Shown: positions 17,901 to 25,145 of the stretch, piece by piece | Position numbering within the stretch: position 1 is the first letter of the stretch | How the letters are laid out: each line of letters starts with the position of its first letter | Source: Nocardia niwae NBRC 108934 = DSM 45340 | Lineage (GTDB): Bacteria > Actinomycetota > Actinomycetes > Mycobacteriales > Mycobacteriaceae | Length of the DNA stretch: 64,000 nt | NCBI RefSeq assembly: GCF_001613465.1 | Contig: NZ_BDCK01000023.1 | Location: forward strand, 186,001-250,000 | Reading direction: 5' to 3' | Position numbers and translations under genes: made by a program | The notes under the pieces: model-generated | What the model saw: only the letters and a program-made list of their open reading frames with translations | What the model was told of the DNA's origin: nothing | Database searches by the model: none

Positions 17901-18208
17901 TCCTGCGCGTCGATGTCGGCGGTGGCCAGCCGGTACCCCGGTGGCGGCGAGACCACCAGGTCCCGACCCCCGGGTTCGGCGTCTTCGAACGTCCTGCGCA
18001 GCTGCGAGGCCTTGGCCGCCAGCGTGCCCGCCGGATTGCCGGGCGGGCCGTCGGTCCAGATGTCGTCGATCAGCCGGTCGCCGGGCACCGGTTGGCCCGG
18101 GGTGACCAGCAAATCGGCCAGTAGCGCCCGCACCTTGGCCCCCGGAATCGGCACCACGGCGCCCATGTCCGTCCAGGCCGTCAACGGACCGAGCACCCCG
18201 AAACGCAT
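14981..18208 (-). CDS. Large SARP (AfsR-type) regulator: BTAD, NB-ARC ATPase, TPR
   Basis: A 1075-residue regulator. Residues 1-90 form the OmpR-like DNA-binding domain (MRFGVLGPLTAW...PGAKVRALLADLLV); about 95-245 is the bacterial transcriptional activation domain (ALALWRGPAFADF; DELGIDPSPEL). Residues 268-560 are an NB-ARC-type ATPase with Walker A GPGGVGKT (295-302) and Walker B LLLVLDNCEHV (370-380). The rest is helical repeats of the TPR type. AfsR-like proteins bind direct heptamer repeats near the -35. Such repeats lie just upstream of the divergent gene at 18317 and of the next gene at 19120, which makes these the likely targets. Confidence 0.92.
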   Translation of the reverse strand: MRFGVLGPLTAWTDMGAVVPIPGAKVRALLADLLVTPGQPVPGDRLIDDIWTDGPPGNPAGTLAAKASQLRRTFEDAEPGGRDLVVSPPPGYRLATADIDAQEFRALMASARSATDAAERVDALTAALALWRGPAFADFRDAPFAQPAIAQLEEQRLVAVEELAETRLSLGDYREVAGELTAYVAAHPLRERLRAAHLRALYGAGRQAEALDGYEQLRRHLADELGIDPSPELAGLQRAMLAQELPCAAQPPETVVVRRRNSNIPAQRTELIGRDADLAQLRDAVGNARLVTLTGPGGVGKTRLSLAAAAALTHRFGNGTWLVELAALQPTTTDGATFLADAVAGVLGIRAADGADPTAVLCEALADQELLLVLDNCEHVIDRAADLAEELLGAAPGLRILATSREPLRLPGEDVVALQPLEVPARDAALDDIARTGAVRLFVARARAGDRDFALDADTAAPVVTLCRRLDGIPLALELAATRVRALGVHEIVARLDDRFKLLATGHRGVPPRQQTLAAMIDWSWGLLDDTEQAVLRRLAVHAGGCTLAAAEAVCSAGDDPAVDASMIADVVGRLVDRSLVHPAGRRYRLLESVAAFSLDRLAEAGESDAVHLAHHRYHLRRAERAEPELYGADQRRWLRRLDDDSADLRAALDGFLHAGDADRALRMVNALAWYWQLRGRLTEARRWLDAALALGGSPRHRARASAWSVGFAFQQGEFGDGPAERAAVFALYDTVDDPAGRARAELFLGFSALESGDVLELEALLRKALPVCEELGDRWGVASAHVALAKAAHNRVDLPALERHARTAARLFAELDDRWGRLQAAEWLGGLAELTGELASATDIHAEALGLAQELELWGQACTHLCWLSWIAMQHTEFDRARALGEQAQRIAAEHGYEPGRLFASIVLAFVARRDGRADAAERILRELLALPSAAGDETPLFLPMLQVELGYIVEQRGDLGTACELFLTAFDGAQRIGAPRDTAFALAALASALAALDLPEAAARLLGAAAAVREANGIALLPAERPDIDRPANLAIAALGERAFAEHHIAGTRSAPVEARDLAAEAVLGIAAP

Positions 18209-18241
18209 GGCCGCAGCCTATGCCAGTGGCGCCGGAAGCCG

Positions 18242-18259
18242 ACCGCAAACAAATCGGAA
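18242..18259 (+). promoter_or_regulatory. SARP-type operator 1: two heptamers 11 bp apart
   Basis: ACCGCAA-N4-ATCGGAA: two similar heptamers in direct orientation with an 11-bp period, the standard SARP binding layout. The surrounding 27 bp (18241-18267) are 24/27 identical to a second site at 19026-19052. It lies 34-50 bp upstream of the regulator start on one side and 58 bp upstream of the flavin-reductase start on the other. Confidence 0.65.
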
Positions 18260-18316
18260 GGTGGTGCGCTCACAGTGGGAACGCCGGACACCGAACTCGC
18301 GGAGAGAGAGCCCGAC

Positions 18317-18985
18317 ATGAAACCCACTACCGCTACACCCCGGACCGGTGCCGGCACAGGCGCAGTCGAGCAGACGCACACCGCCTGCGAGGACCTTGCG
18401 TCGACTTCCTCCGGGCCGGTGCGGGTGGCGTTGATCGTGGGCAGCACCCGCACCGGCCGTTTCGGTCCCACGGTGGCGGACTGGTTCGCCGGACGGCTCG
18501 AACGACGCCGAGTGGACCTGGACCGGATCGATCTCGCGGCGACCGGGCTGCCCGATCGGCTGACCGATCCGGACGAGCCGCTCCCGCCCGCCGTCCGCGT
18601 TCTCGGCGTGCGGCTGGACGCCGCGGACGCGTTCGTCGTGGTCACTCCGGAGTACAACCGCAGCTTCCCGGCCGCGGTGAAGCACGCCATCGACTGGTTC
18701 GGCACGGAGTGGGCCGCCAAACCGGTCACGGTGGTGGGGTACGGCGGCGACGTCGACGGCGGTCACGCCGCCGCCCAGTTGCGGCCGGTATTCGGCGAGC
18801 TGAACGCCGTCCTCATCCGGCGTACCGTGACCATCACCAAGGCCTGGCAGCGCTTCGCGAGCGATGGCAGCTGGCCACGGCGCGACGCGGAATTGGACGA
18901 GACGGTCGACGCCGCCGTCGACCAGCTCTTGTGGTGGGCGCGCGCCTTGCGCGCGGCACGGGCCGAGACGCCGTTCGTGCGGTAG
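18317..18985 (+). CDS. NAD(P)H-dependent FMN reductase-like flavoprotein
   Basis: A 222-residue protein whose core (from about residue 35) is a flavodoxin-like NADPH-dependent FMN reductase: VALIVGSTRTGR binds flavin phosphate, VVVTPEYNRSFPAAVKHAIDW is the family signature, and VTVVGYGGD follows. The first 35 residues are a polar Thr-rich extension. ATG 18317 is preferred over an upstream GTG because GGAGAGAG lies before it. It carries a SARP-type operator upstream. Flavin reductases feed FMNH2 to monooxygenases, so it could serve the SsuD-like enzymes of this window, but nothing here links them directly. Confidence 0.85.
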   Translation: MKPTTATPRTGAGTGAVEQTHTACEDLASTSSGPVRVALIVGSTRTGRFGPTVADWFAGRLERRRVDLDRIDLAATGLPDRLTDPDEPLPPAVRVLGVRLDAADAFVVVTPEYNRSFPAAVKHAIDWFGTEWAAKPVTVVGYGGDVDGGHAAAQLRPVFGELNAVLIRRTVTITKAWQRFASDGSWPRRDAELDETVDAAVDQLLWWARALRAARAETPFVR

Positions 18986-19026
18986 AAAGCAACCGCGAAT
19001 CATGTCGGTGCGCCGGTGACGGACCG

Positions 19027-19044
19027 ACCGTAAACAAATCGTAA
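19027..19044 (+). promoter_or_regulatory. SARP-type operator 2: two heptamers 11 bp apart
   Basis: ACCGTAA-N4-ATCGTAA, nearly perfect direct heptamers with an 11-bp period, 75 bp upstream of the DHFR-like gene. It sits in a 27-bp block differing at only 3 positions from operator 1, and both blocks have the same orientation relative to the plus-strand gene that follows. Confidence 0.7.
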
Positions 19045-19119
19045 GGCGGTGCCAGCAGAGTCGTTCTCGACAGCGAGACCGGCCGCACCCGGCGACCGCC
19101 GTACCGGAAAGGAAAACTG

Positions 19120-19671
19120 ATGGGCACCATCGCAGTGCACGAATTCATCGCTCTCGACGGGGTGTTCGAGGATCCGTCCTGGACCTTCGAGTACGGGTTC
19201 GACCCGAAGATGGGGGAGACCCTCGGGGCGATCACCTCGGCGTCGAAGGCGATCCTGCTGGGCCGCACCACCTTCGAGATGTTCGCCCCGGCCTGGTCGA
19301 CCCGCACCGCCGAGGACGACCCGGGCGCGCCGTTCTTCAACGACACGATCAAGTATGTGGTAGGTGCGCGGGAGCCGCAGGCGGAGTGGGCCAACAGCAC
19401 CCGTCTGGGCGCTTACGACGCGGATGTCATCCGCAAGCTGAAGGACGAGATCGACGGCGCCATCTACGTCAGCGGCAGCGGCACGCTGGTGCGGGCGCTG
19501 CTCGCGGACGGCTTGGTCGACGACCTGCACCTGTTCGTGTACCCGATCGCGCTCGGCAAGGGCAAGCGGCTGTGGAGCGACGGCGTCGACGCCACCGAGC
19601 TCGCGCTCAAACAACAGGAGGTCTACGCCAACGGCGTCGTCCACTTGGACTACGGTCCGGCCGCGGCCTGA
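19120..19671 (+). CDS. Dihydrofolate-reductase-like (RibD C-terminal) protein
   Basis: A 183-residue DHFR-fold protein of the RibD C-terminal/YwjB-like group, common in actinomycetes as NADPH-dependent reductases of unknown substrate. Features: N-terminal EFIALDGVFEDPSW, KAILLGRTTFEMF (NADPH site), DGAIYVSGSGTLVRALL and DLHLFVYPIALGKGKRLW. A GGAAAA ribosome site precedes the ATG. Its own SARP-type operator and the order regulator / flavin reductase / DHFR-like suggest a two-promoter SARP regulon. A hairpin terminator follows. Confidence 0.88.
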   Translation: MGTIAVHEFIALDGVFEDPSWTFEYGFDPKMGETLGAITSASKAILLGRTTFEMFAPAWSTRTAEDDPGAPFFNDTIKYVVGAREPQAEWANSTRLGAYDADVIRKLKDEIDGAIYVSGSGTLVRALLADGLVDDLHLFVYPIALGKGKRLWSDGVDATELALKQQEVYANGVVHLDYGPAAA

Positions 19672-19683
19672 TGCCACGCGGAA

Positions 19684-19705
19684 GGGCGGCCCGTTCGGGC
19701 CGCCC
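19684..19705. terminator. Bidirectional hairpin terminator
   Basis: A perfect 9-bp stem (GGGCGGCCC / GGGCCGCCC) with a GTTC tetraloop lies between convergent genes ending at 19671 and 19743. It can serve both strands. No T-tract is seen. Confidence 0.75.
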
Positions 19706-19742
19706 TGGAGATCCGGCTCGCCGCGGGGGCGAGTGATCCGGG

Positions 19743-20006
19743 TCAGCGTCCTCCGGTGCAGTAGCCCTCGGGGGTGTACTGGCACGGACGCTCGTTGCGA
19801 CCGTGGTAGCCACCGTGGTTGCTGCTCCTGGCGCGCTCGCCCACTCCGGAACCGCGCTTGTCGGCGGGGTTGTGGGAGTAGCGGTCCGCTGTGGTGGTCA
19901 CCGAGGGTTCGGGCGCAGCGACCGCCGCCGCTGTGAAGACCGCCCCACCGATCAGCGCCGAGGCCACCACTCGACGCACTGTCACGCGATTGCTCGTGTT
20001 GTGCAT
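19743..20006 (-). CDS. Small secreted protein with two C-terminal cysteines
   Basis: An 87-residue protein starting MHNTSNRVTVRRVV with a Sec-type signal peptide (basic start, hydrophobic VASALIGGAVFTAAAVAA, likely cleavage about residue 32). The mature part of about 55 residues is polar, basic, rich in Gly/His/Asn/Arg, and ends with two Cys (RPCQYTPEGYCTGGR) that could form one disulphide. Longer upstream frames are unlikely because the signal peptide would not be at the N-terminus. No family recognised. It converges with the DHFR-like gene through the shared hairpin. Confidence 0.65.
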   Translation of the reverse strand: MHNTSNRVTVRRVVASALIGGAVFTAAAVAAPEPSVTTTADRYSHNPADKRGSGVGERARSSNHGGYHGRNERPCQYTPEGYCTGGR

Positions 20007-20288
20007 TAGATTAATCCCGTCCATTAACGTGCCGTCATATAACGATACATTGATTGATGAGACGATGGCGCCGATCACTCCCATGAGTGGGAAGATGCCG
20101 CTCTGACCAGCGGTGATCCGGCGGGGCGGTTGCCGACCCGATCTTGCCCTGTACAACGTGCCGTTGTTCAGGTAACCCACGCCGCGTGCGTCTCAAACAT
20201 GAGTGCGCGTCGTACGCACACGGGAGGCTCATCCGCCGCTGGATCGAACGCGTGCGGCCCCCGCCCATCGCTCACGCGGCGGAGCGGG

Positions 20289-21254
20289 TCACCTTCGTGG
20301 CTGGTAACGATGGTGCGACCCGCGTTCGTGCCGCCAGCGGTCCGGGTCGGCCTCCAGTGCGGCGCGGTCCCAGTGGCCGAGTTCGGCGGCCGCCGCGTAG
20401 GTCGTATCGAGGAACTCGAGCAGCGCACGCTCGGGCGCCGCGGACGTGCGTACTGCCTCGTAGGGGAGGAGGAACTGGCCGTTCTCCCTGCTGTAGAACG
20501 CTTCTCGCGGACCGACTCGGTACTCGGCGAATCCCTCGGGCTCCGGGTAGGCGTAGGCGTAGAAGGCGCCTTCCGCCCCGCCGCCCGGCCAGAAGCCGCA
20601 ACTGCTCAGTTCGTGCGAGTAGCCCTCGACCATGACCCAGTCGCCGCAGTTGGGCGCGCCACCCGGGTGTCGCGGAGCCGCCCGGCCGGAGAATCGGGTG
20701 CACGCCAAATCCATCGCTCCCCAGAAGAAGTGCACCGGGCTCACTTTGCCGATGAAGCGTGAGCGGAACTCGTGCATGACGCGATCGGCGGCGAGCAGTT
20801 GCCGCCAGAACAACGTGGCGGCTGCCGCGTCGTAGGAGCGATGCTCGTAGTCCTCGGCGAACGGGATGGCGGGTTCGACCTCGTTGGGACTGGCCTGGAT
20901 CCGCACCGGAATGCCGAGTTCCTCCAGCGCCTCGACGGTTTCGGCGTAGAAGGCGGCGACCGGCTTGGGTTCGAGCGCGACCTGCCGGGTGCGGCCGTCG
21001 CTGGACCGGATGTGCAGCCGATGATCGAGGAAATCGAATTCGATGTCGAAACACCCCGCCGGGTGTGGGATGGCGGAGGTGGTCAGACCCCTCGGGCTGA
21101 CGTAGAAGGTGACCTGCCACCAATGGTTGACCAGCGGAGCGTGCGAGAGCCGGACTTTGCCGATGATCTGCGTCCACATGTGCAGCGTCTCTCGCGTTGG
21201 CGTCCAATCGTCCACCCGCAACGCCGGCCACGGCCCGGTCGTAGCTTCTGTCAC
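20289..21254 (-). CDS. DUF5996-family protein
   Basis: A 321-residue protein of the DUF5996 type, found widely in actinomycetes and of unknown function. Recognisable blocks are the start PWPALRVDDWTPTRETLHMW, VNHWWQVTFYVSPRGLTT, SPVHFFWGAMDLACTRFSGR and HELSSCGFWPGG near the end. The sequence is rich in Trp/Phe/Tyr and has no signal peptide. The GTG at 21254 has a GGAGGT ribosome site and matches the conserved start; an ATG far upstream would add 51 non-conserved residues. It stands alone. Confidence 0.85.
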   Translation of the reverse strand: MTEATTGPWPALRVDDWTPTRETLHMWTQIIGKVRLSHAPLVNHWWQVTFYVSPRGLTTSAIPHPAGCFDIEFDFLDHRLHIRSSDGRTRQVALEPKPVAAFYAETVEALEELGIPVRIQASPNEVEPAIPFAEDYEHRSYDAAAATLFWRQLLAADRVMHEFRSRFIGKVSPVHFFWGAMDLACTRFSGRAAPRHPGGAPNCGDWVMVEGYSHELSSCGFWPGGGAEGAFYAYAYPEPEGFAEYRVGPREAFYSRENGQFLLPYEAVRTSAAPERALLEFLDTTYAAAAELGHWDRAALEADPDRWRHERGSHHRYQPRR

Positions 21255-21479
21255 TGCCGCACCTCCGTCTTGTTCGGGGTTCTCGGTGCCAGTGTCGTGC
21301 GCAGCGCCCGCGAAGGCCCAGCGTGTTGCTCGTATTTCGCACCGTACCTGGTGCGCGGGCACTCGGAAGCGCGACATGCGACAGGGATAGCAACTCTCCG
21401 GCAACATTACTCGCTTCGCGGCGGGCCGATCAGCTCGACGGATGCGGCGGGAAGGCCTGCCGCGCGGCCGGCGGACGCG

Positions 21480-21674
21480 TCAGCGCCGGCGCGGCCACCT
21501 GTCGTCCCCGGGCGGCATGCTCGCCAACGGCAGCGCGACGCCCCTCTCGGCGGCCCGGGTTCTCCGGCGGGAATCGGGATCCCACACCATTGCCGCGGCC
21601 GCACCGCCGAGCAGAACCACGACGATGCCGACGATCGCCACCCACAGCAGTACCACCGTTATTTCTCCAGTCAT
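21480..21674 (-). CDS. Possible 64-residue single-helix membrane protein
   Basis: A short frame starting MTGEITVVLLWVAIVGIVVV with one strong transmembrane helix followed by a basic, Pro-rich tail (DPDSRRRTRAAERG). A weak GGAG lies about 13 bases before the ATG. The helix is clearly non-random, but no family is recognised and the frame could begin earlier. No neighbour suggests a role. Confidence 0.45.
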   Translation of the reverse strand: MTGEITVVLLWVAIVGIVVVLLGGAAAAMVWDPDSRRRTRAAERGVALPLASMPPGDDRWPRRR

Positions 21675-22028
21675 CCCCGTCCGCTCCATATGGCGCGTTA
21701 TCCCCAGGCGGACAATTACTTTCGCGATTGCGAGCATTCTTCCCACGCCGGGCGACCAGCGCGAATCGACGCGCGGATTCTGTGCTGTGCCAGCATCGCG
21801 GGTATCTGCGTTTGGGATACGTCTGGTAACGCATAATGCCGCCTACGGAGGGTGGCGCCCCGACGCGGGGCTGGAGTCCCAGCCGGCTTCCGTTGGCGTC
21901 GCCCGGGCGGCGGGAATTTGCTGTGACCTGCGGTTGTGGTCCGCGTCACAGATAGTCGCAACCGACCAGCTCGCGGCCTTGATGGCCGGTCGTTCAGTGC
22001 ATCGGGCATCTCGTCCGAGTTGACTCTG

Positions 22029-22055
22029 TGAGAGAGTGAAACTTAGTCTCTCTCA
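22029..22055. promoter_or_regulatory. Inverted repeat TGAGAGAG-N11-CTCTCTCA
   Basis: Perfect 8-bp arms with an 11-bp spacer directly upstream of the aminotransferase remnant and of the ribosome site for its start. This looks like the operator of the former gene. The rest of 21675-22087 contains nothing else I can support. Confidence 0.4.
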
Positions 22056-22087
22056 TGTTCTCGGAGGTATGCGAGGGAGCCCTCAAA

Positions 22088-22280
22088 ATGACACGGAAAG
22101 TGTTGTATGGCAACGAAATTCGCGGTTCTGGGACAATCGGGCAGCATCTCGGCAGGGCTCGTGCGCAGCTGGGCAGCCTGCTCGGCGGCATGGTGAAGCA
22201 TCGCTCCGAGCGGACGCGGCTGTGGACCACCGACGGTCGCGAGTTCCTCAATTGCGGCGGCTACGGAGTTTTCGGTGGCG
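22088..22280 (+). pseudogene. N-terminal fragment of a class-III-type aminotransferase
   Basis: From the ATG at 22088 (GAGGGAG ribosome site) about 62 codons resemble the start of PLP-dependent class III aminotransferases: an RARAQLGSLLGG helix, then LWTTDGREFLNCGGYGVF, which matches the usual strand-turn before the GHxHP motif. The similarity stops abruptly at about 22280, where a different frame carries the tail of an unrelated transporter. No lysine or cofactor domain remains. Confidence 0.6.
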
Positions 22281-22436
22281 GTGCGCGGAAGCGGCATCCC
22301 GTACACCATCGTCCTCGACGCCGCCCTCGTGCGCACGGTCCTCGTTCCCGCCGCCATGCGCATAGCGGGCACCGGCGACTGGTGGATTCCGCGCAGGCTG
22401 GCCCCGGTCGTCGCGCGGGTAAGGCTGCGTGAATGA
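22281..22436 (+). pseudogene. C-terminal tail of an MMPL-family transporter
   Basis: About 51 codons in a frame different from the preceding fragment encode the last membrane helix and tail of an MMPL/RND transporter (IVLDAALVRTVLVPAAMRIAG, then WWIPRRL). The stop TGA overlaps the ATG of the MpaB-like gene (ATGA). This suggests that the oxygenase gene was once the downstream partner of a full mmpL gene whose front part has been deleted. Confidence 0.6.
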
Positions 22437-23173
22437 AATCCACTCCGCTGGAACGGGATTCCCTGCTCGGTCGCTATCTCGGCGACCGCCGTTTCGCCCT
22501 GACCTTGCCCCGCGCGGTCGGATTGCAGATCCTGCACCCGTCGGTCGCGGCGGCCATCGTCGCGCACGCGCCGAGCAGTTTGTGGGCGCACAAGAAGCGG
22601 ACCGTGTCGCGGATGATCTACCTCGCGTACACGCTGTGCGATCCGCACCCGGCGATCCTGTACGGGCACGGGGTGGTGCACGGGGTCGACAGCCGGGGCA
22701 GGCGTTACAGCGGCTTGACCCCAGAGCTGTTCTTCTTCCAGCACGCCACCTACGTCGACACCCTCTTCGCGGCCATCGAAACGTTTATTCGCCCATTGGA
22801 TCTCGACGAGAAGAAGACGCTCTACGCCGAATGCTGTGAGTGGTACCGGCGCTACGGGATCTCGGCGCGGCACATGCCGGGAACCTGGGCGGACTTCCAG
22901 GATTACCTGGCCGCCGTGTGCGCCACCGAACTCGTCGTCACCCCGGACGGGGACAGGCTCGCGCCGGAACTGCTGCGTCCGGACGCCTGGGTGCCCCGCG
23001 CGCTTCCCGACTTCGCGGTGCGGACCCTGCTGCACGAGCGAACCCGGGAACTGCTCGATATCCGTTTGCGGCCCACGGATCGGGCCGCGACCGCCGCCTA
23101 CGCGAACGTCGTGAAAACGAGCATGCGCGCCTTGACGCCGCGGGCGCGCCTGGTGCCGGCGGCGCGCGCCTGA
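22433..23173 (+). CDS. MpaB/rubber-oxygenase-family (DUF2236) protein
   Basis: A 246-residue protein of the MpaB/Lcp (DUF2236) superfamily, whose characterised members are b-type haem oxygenases such as the latex-clearing protein. It shows the family blocks LQILHPSVAAAIVAH, YGHGVVHGVDSRGRRYSGL and the HATYVDT motif containing a histidine expected near haem. The length is normal for the short actinomycete form. The ATG overlaps the stop of the upstream MMPL remnant. Substrate unknown. Confidence 0.8.
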   Translation: MKSTPLERDSLLGRYLGDRRFALTLPRAVGLQILHPSVAAAIVAHAPSSLWAHKKRTVSRMIYLAYTLCDPHPAILYGHGVVHGVDSRGRRYSGLTPELFFFQHATYVDTLFAAIETFIRPLDLDEKKTLYAECCEWYRRYGISARHMPGTWADFQDYLAAVCATELVVTPDGDRLAPELLRPDAWVPRALPDFAVRTLLHERTRELLDIRLRPTDRAATAAYANVVKTSMRALTPRARLVPAARA

Positions 23174-23223
23174 CGCGGGCGAGCGTGCTGCAAGAGATCC
23201 TGTGATCGCGGCGCGCCGACCGA

Positions 23224-23859
23224 TCAGCCGGCCTCGAACGCGGCGGCGACGATCGGGCGCACCTGGTCCATGGTGGCTGCCCCGGTCTCGCGCGCCACGG
23301 AGGTCATGTCGACGTCGGGAAGCCCGCAGGCGACGGCCCAGTGCCACGGTTCGAGATCGCCGTTCACGTTCAGCGCGAAGCCGTGGCTGGTGATCCCGCG
23401 GCTCTGGCGCATCCCGATGGAGACGATCTTGCGGGCGGTGCGGGTGGTCCACACCCCGGTGAGCAGTTCCGAGCCGGGCGGGGTGTCGCGGCGTTCCGCG
23501 AGGACGTTCATGTGGCCGAGTGCCTCGATCAGGCGGAACTCGACCTCCCGGATGTAGTCGACCACGCCCTCGCCGGAGTCGAGCCGGACGATGAGATAAC
23601 CGACCAGCTGGCCGGGGCCGTGATAGGTGAGCTGGCCCCCGCGGGTGGTTTCCACGACCGGAATGTGGTGGGCCGGATCGGGCAGGTGATCGAGCGGCGT
23701 CCTGCGCCCGATGGTGTAGACCGGCGGATGGCTCAGCAGCCACAACGTATCCGGCCGTGCGCCGCTGTGGCGTTCTTCGACCAATTCGCCCATGCGTTCC
23801 ATGGCCTTGTCGTAGTCGACGAGATCGTCCTGGATCAGAGTCAGCGGCCGGGATCGCAT
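23224..23859 (-). CDS. lipB: Octanoyl/lipoyl transferase LipB
   Basis: A 211-residue LipB, which moves octanoyl from ACP to lipoyl domains as the first step of lipoate synthesis. All signatures are there: HPPVYTIGRR, TRGGQLTYHGPGQLVGY, the acyl-lysine (Lys144 in ARKIVSIGM), HGFALNVN, and the catalytic Cys178 in WAVACGL. The active site is therefore intact. It is unusual that lipA is not next to it, as it often is in actinomycetes; this may be a second or relocated copy. Confidence 0.88.
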   Translation of the reverse strand: MRSRPLTLIQDDLVDYDKAMERMGELVEERHSGARPDTLWLLSHPPVYTIGRRTPLDHLPDPAHHIPVVETTRGGQLTYHGPGQLVGYLIVRLDSGEGVVDYIREVEFRLIEALGHMNVLAERRDTPPGSELLTGVWTTRTARKIVSIGMRQSRGITSHGFALNVNGDLEPWHWAVACGLPDVDMTSVARETGAATMDQVRPIVAAAFEAG

Positions 23860-23948
23860 GCTTCGACGATATCGCTCTCGGCCGGATGGCCGGGATTCCG
23901 CTCGGCGGCCCCGCCCTCGTGACGCGGATGGTGCCGTGCGGTCGGTGA

Positions 23949-24437
23949 CTAGGGCGTGGTCGGCAACCCCGGCTGTGGCTCGGTCGCCGCGGCGCGGCGC
24001 TTGGCGGCGAACGGCAGCGCCAGCATGTACAGGCCGGAGAACAGCAGCGCGGCGAGCGGGAAAAGCGGCAGGTAGGACACCCAGACGATCGGATCCTCGG
24101 GCGCCAAGGCGACGAATGTGGCGAGGACGGTCACGAGGAATACGATGCCCGACCAGCGGTGCAGCCGCCGCACCCGCGGTGCGTTCCCCGACGCACGCGC
24201 GACCTGGATCCGCCGGGGCGAGGTGGCCGTGGCCGCCCGGTCACGCCGTGTCGTCCGGTAGAACAAGACGAGCAGTCCGAGCCCGGAGAACAGCAGCAGG
24301 GCCAGCGGGGGAAGCGGTATGTAGGACATCCAGACCGGACCCTGCAGAGCCAGGACGGCGACGGTGAAGATCAAGATCACCGTGAAGAGGACGGCCAGCC
24401 ACCGGTGTGTCTGCCGGATCCGCTTGTTCCAATTCAT
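23949..24437 (-). CDS. Four-helix membrane protein made of two tandem repeats
   Basis: A 162-residue protein with four hydrophobic segments arranged as an internal duplication. The first half has RIRQTHRWLAVLF then YIPLPPLALLLFSGL; the second has RVRRLHRWSGIVF then YLPLFPLAALLFSGL. Each unit starts with a basic stretch and a conserved His-Arg-Trp at the membrane edge, reminiscent of PepSY-associated transmembrane units that can ligate haem. No redox partner is nearby, so function is left open. Confidence 0.75.
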   Translation of the reverse strand: MNWNKRIRQTHRWLAVLFTVILIFTVAVLALQGPVWMSYIPLPPLALLLFSGLGLLVLFYRTTRRDRAATATSPRRIQVARASGNAPRVRRLHRWSGIVFLVTVLATFVALAPEDPIVWVSYLPLFPLAALLFSGLYMLALPFAAKRRAAATEPQPGLPTTP

Positions 24438-24586
24438 GAGTTCTCCTCTTCGTCTGGGTAACTCCCGGTGATCCGCCGGGTGGGCGTCGGTGGTGAAGAC
24501 GCTAGCCAGGTCCGGTGATCAGTACTTCTCGATTCCTGATCGGTCCGCAGGAGCCGCGACGGCGCGTCGCTTCCGGCTGCGGAGGG

Positions 24587-24629
24587 TTGACAGCCGCCCG
24601 CTGGTCGATGTTATGCATGAGTCATGCAT
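24587..24629 (+). promoter_or_regulatory. Near-leaderless, self-repressible promoter of the MarR gene
   Basis: TTGACA (24587-24592), a 16-bp spacer and TGTTAT (24609-24614) form a good promoter. The expected start of transcription, about 24621, is only some 3 bases before the ATG at 24624. A perfect 17-bp palindrome, ATGCATGA-G-TCATGCAT (24613-24629), covers the -10, the start site and the first codon, which is ideal for autorepression by the encoded MarR protein. Confidence 0.6.
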
Positions 24630-25142
24630 GATGATCGGCTGGCGAACCTGCTCGGCGCGGCGGCGCTCGCGATCAACGATGTGATGCTCGCCGAGGTGCA
24701 CAGTGCCGGTGCGGTCAGCAGCAGTGGCGCGGGCGCCCTGGTGACGCTCGCGCAATCGCCGGGAATCAGCGTGACCGAACTGGGCAGACGAGTCGGCCTG
24801 ACGCAGTCCGCGGCCGCCCGGATGGTCGAGGCGCTGGAGGCCGCCGGGCTGGCCCGCCGCTCGCCGGGCGCCGGGCGGACGGTGGAAGTGCGCTTGACCT
24901 CGACCGGCAGTGCAACCGCCCGCAGTATCAGCGCCGCTCGTGCCCGGCCGTTGACCGAGCTGGTGTCCGCACTCGACGCTAAAGAACGCAACACTTTGAC
25001 GGAGCTGCTGGACAAGCTGCTCGCCCGGCTGTACAGGGAGATCGGCAGTGCGGATCTGTTGTGCCGGCTGTGCGACCGCGCCTGCTGCACGCGATCCGCG
25101 GTGTGTCCGGTGGGCCGGGCCGAACGGGAGGGGCGGGCCTGA
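24624..25142 (+). CDS. MarR-family regulator with Cys-rich C-terminal tail
   Basis: A 172-residue MarR regulator: winged HTH at about 45-105 (ISVTELGRRVGLTQSAAARMVEALE), wing (GAGRTVEVRLT) and dimer helices at both ends. The last 25 residues carry five cysteines, CRLCDRACC...C, which could bind a metal or act as a thiol redox switch. It lies 3 bp upstream of an EamA-type transporter that it probably controls together with itself through the palindrome covering its start codon. Inducer unknown. Confidence 0.88.
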   Translation: MHDDRLANLLGAAALAINDVMLAEVHSAGAVSSSGAGALVTLAQSPGISVTELGRRVGLTQSAAARMVEALEAAGLARRSPGAGRTVEVRLTSTGSATARSISAARARPLTELVSALDAKERNTLTELLDKLLARLYREIGSADLLCRLCDRACCTRSAVCPVGRAEREGRA

Positions 25143-25145
25143 CCG

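Noticed and set aside
22067..22100. Alternative ATG at 22067 with GGAGG upstream
   Set aside because: The frame it opens is unrelated to any family, while the frame from 22088 matches aminotransferases.
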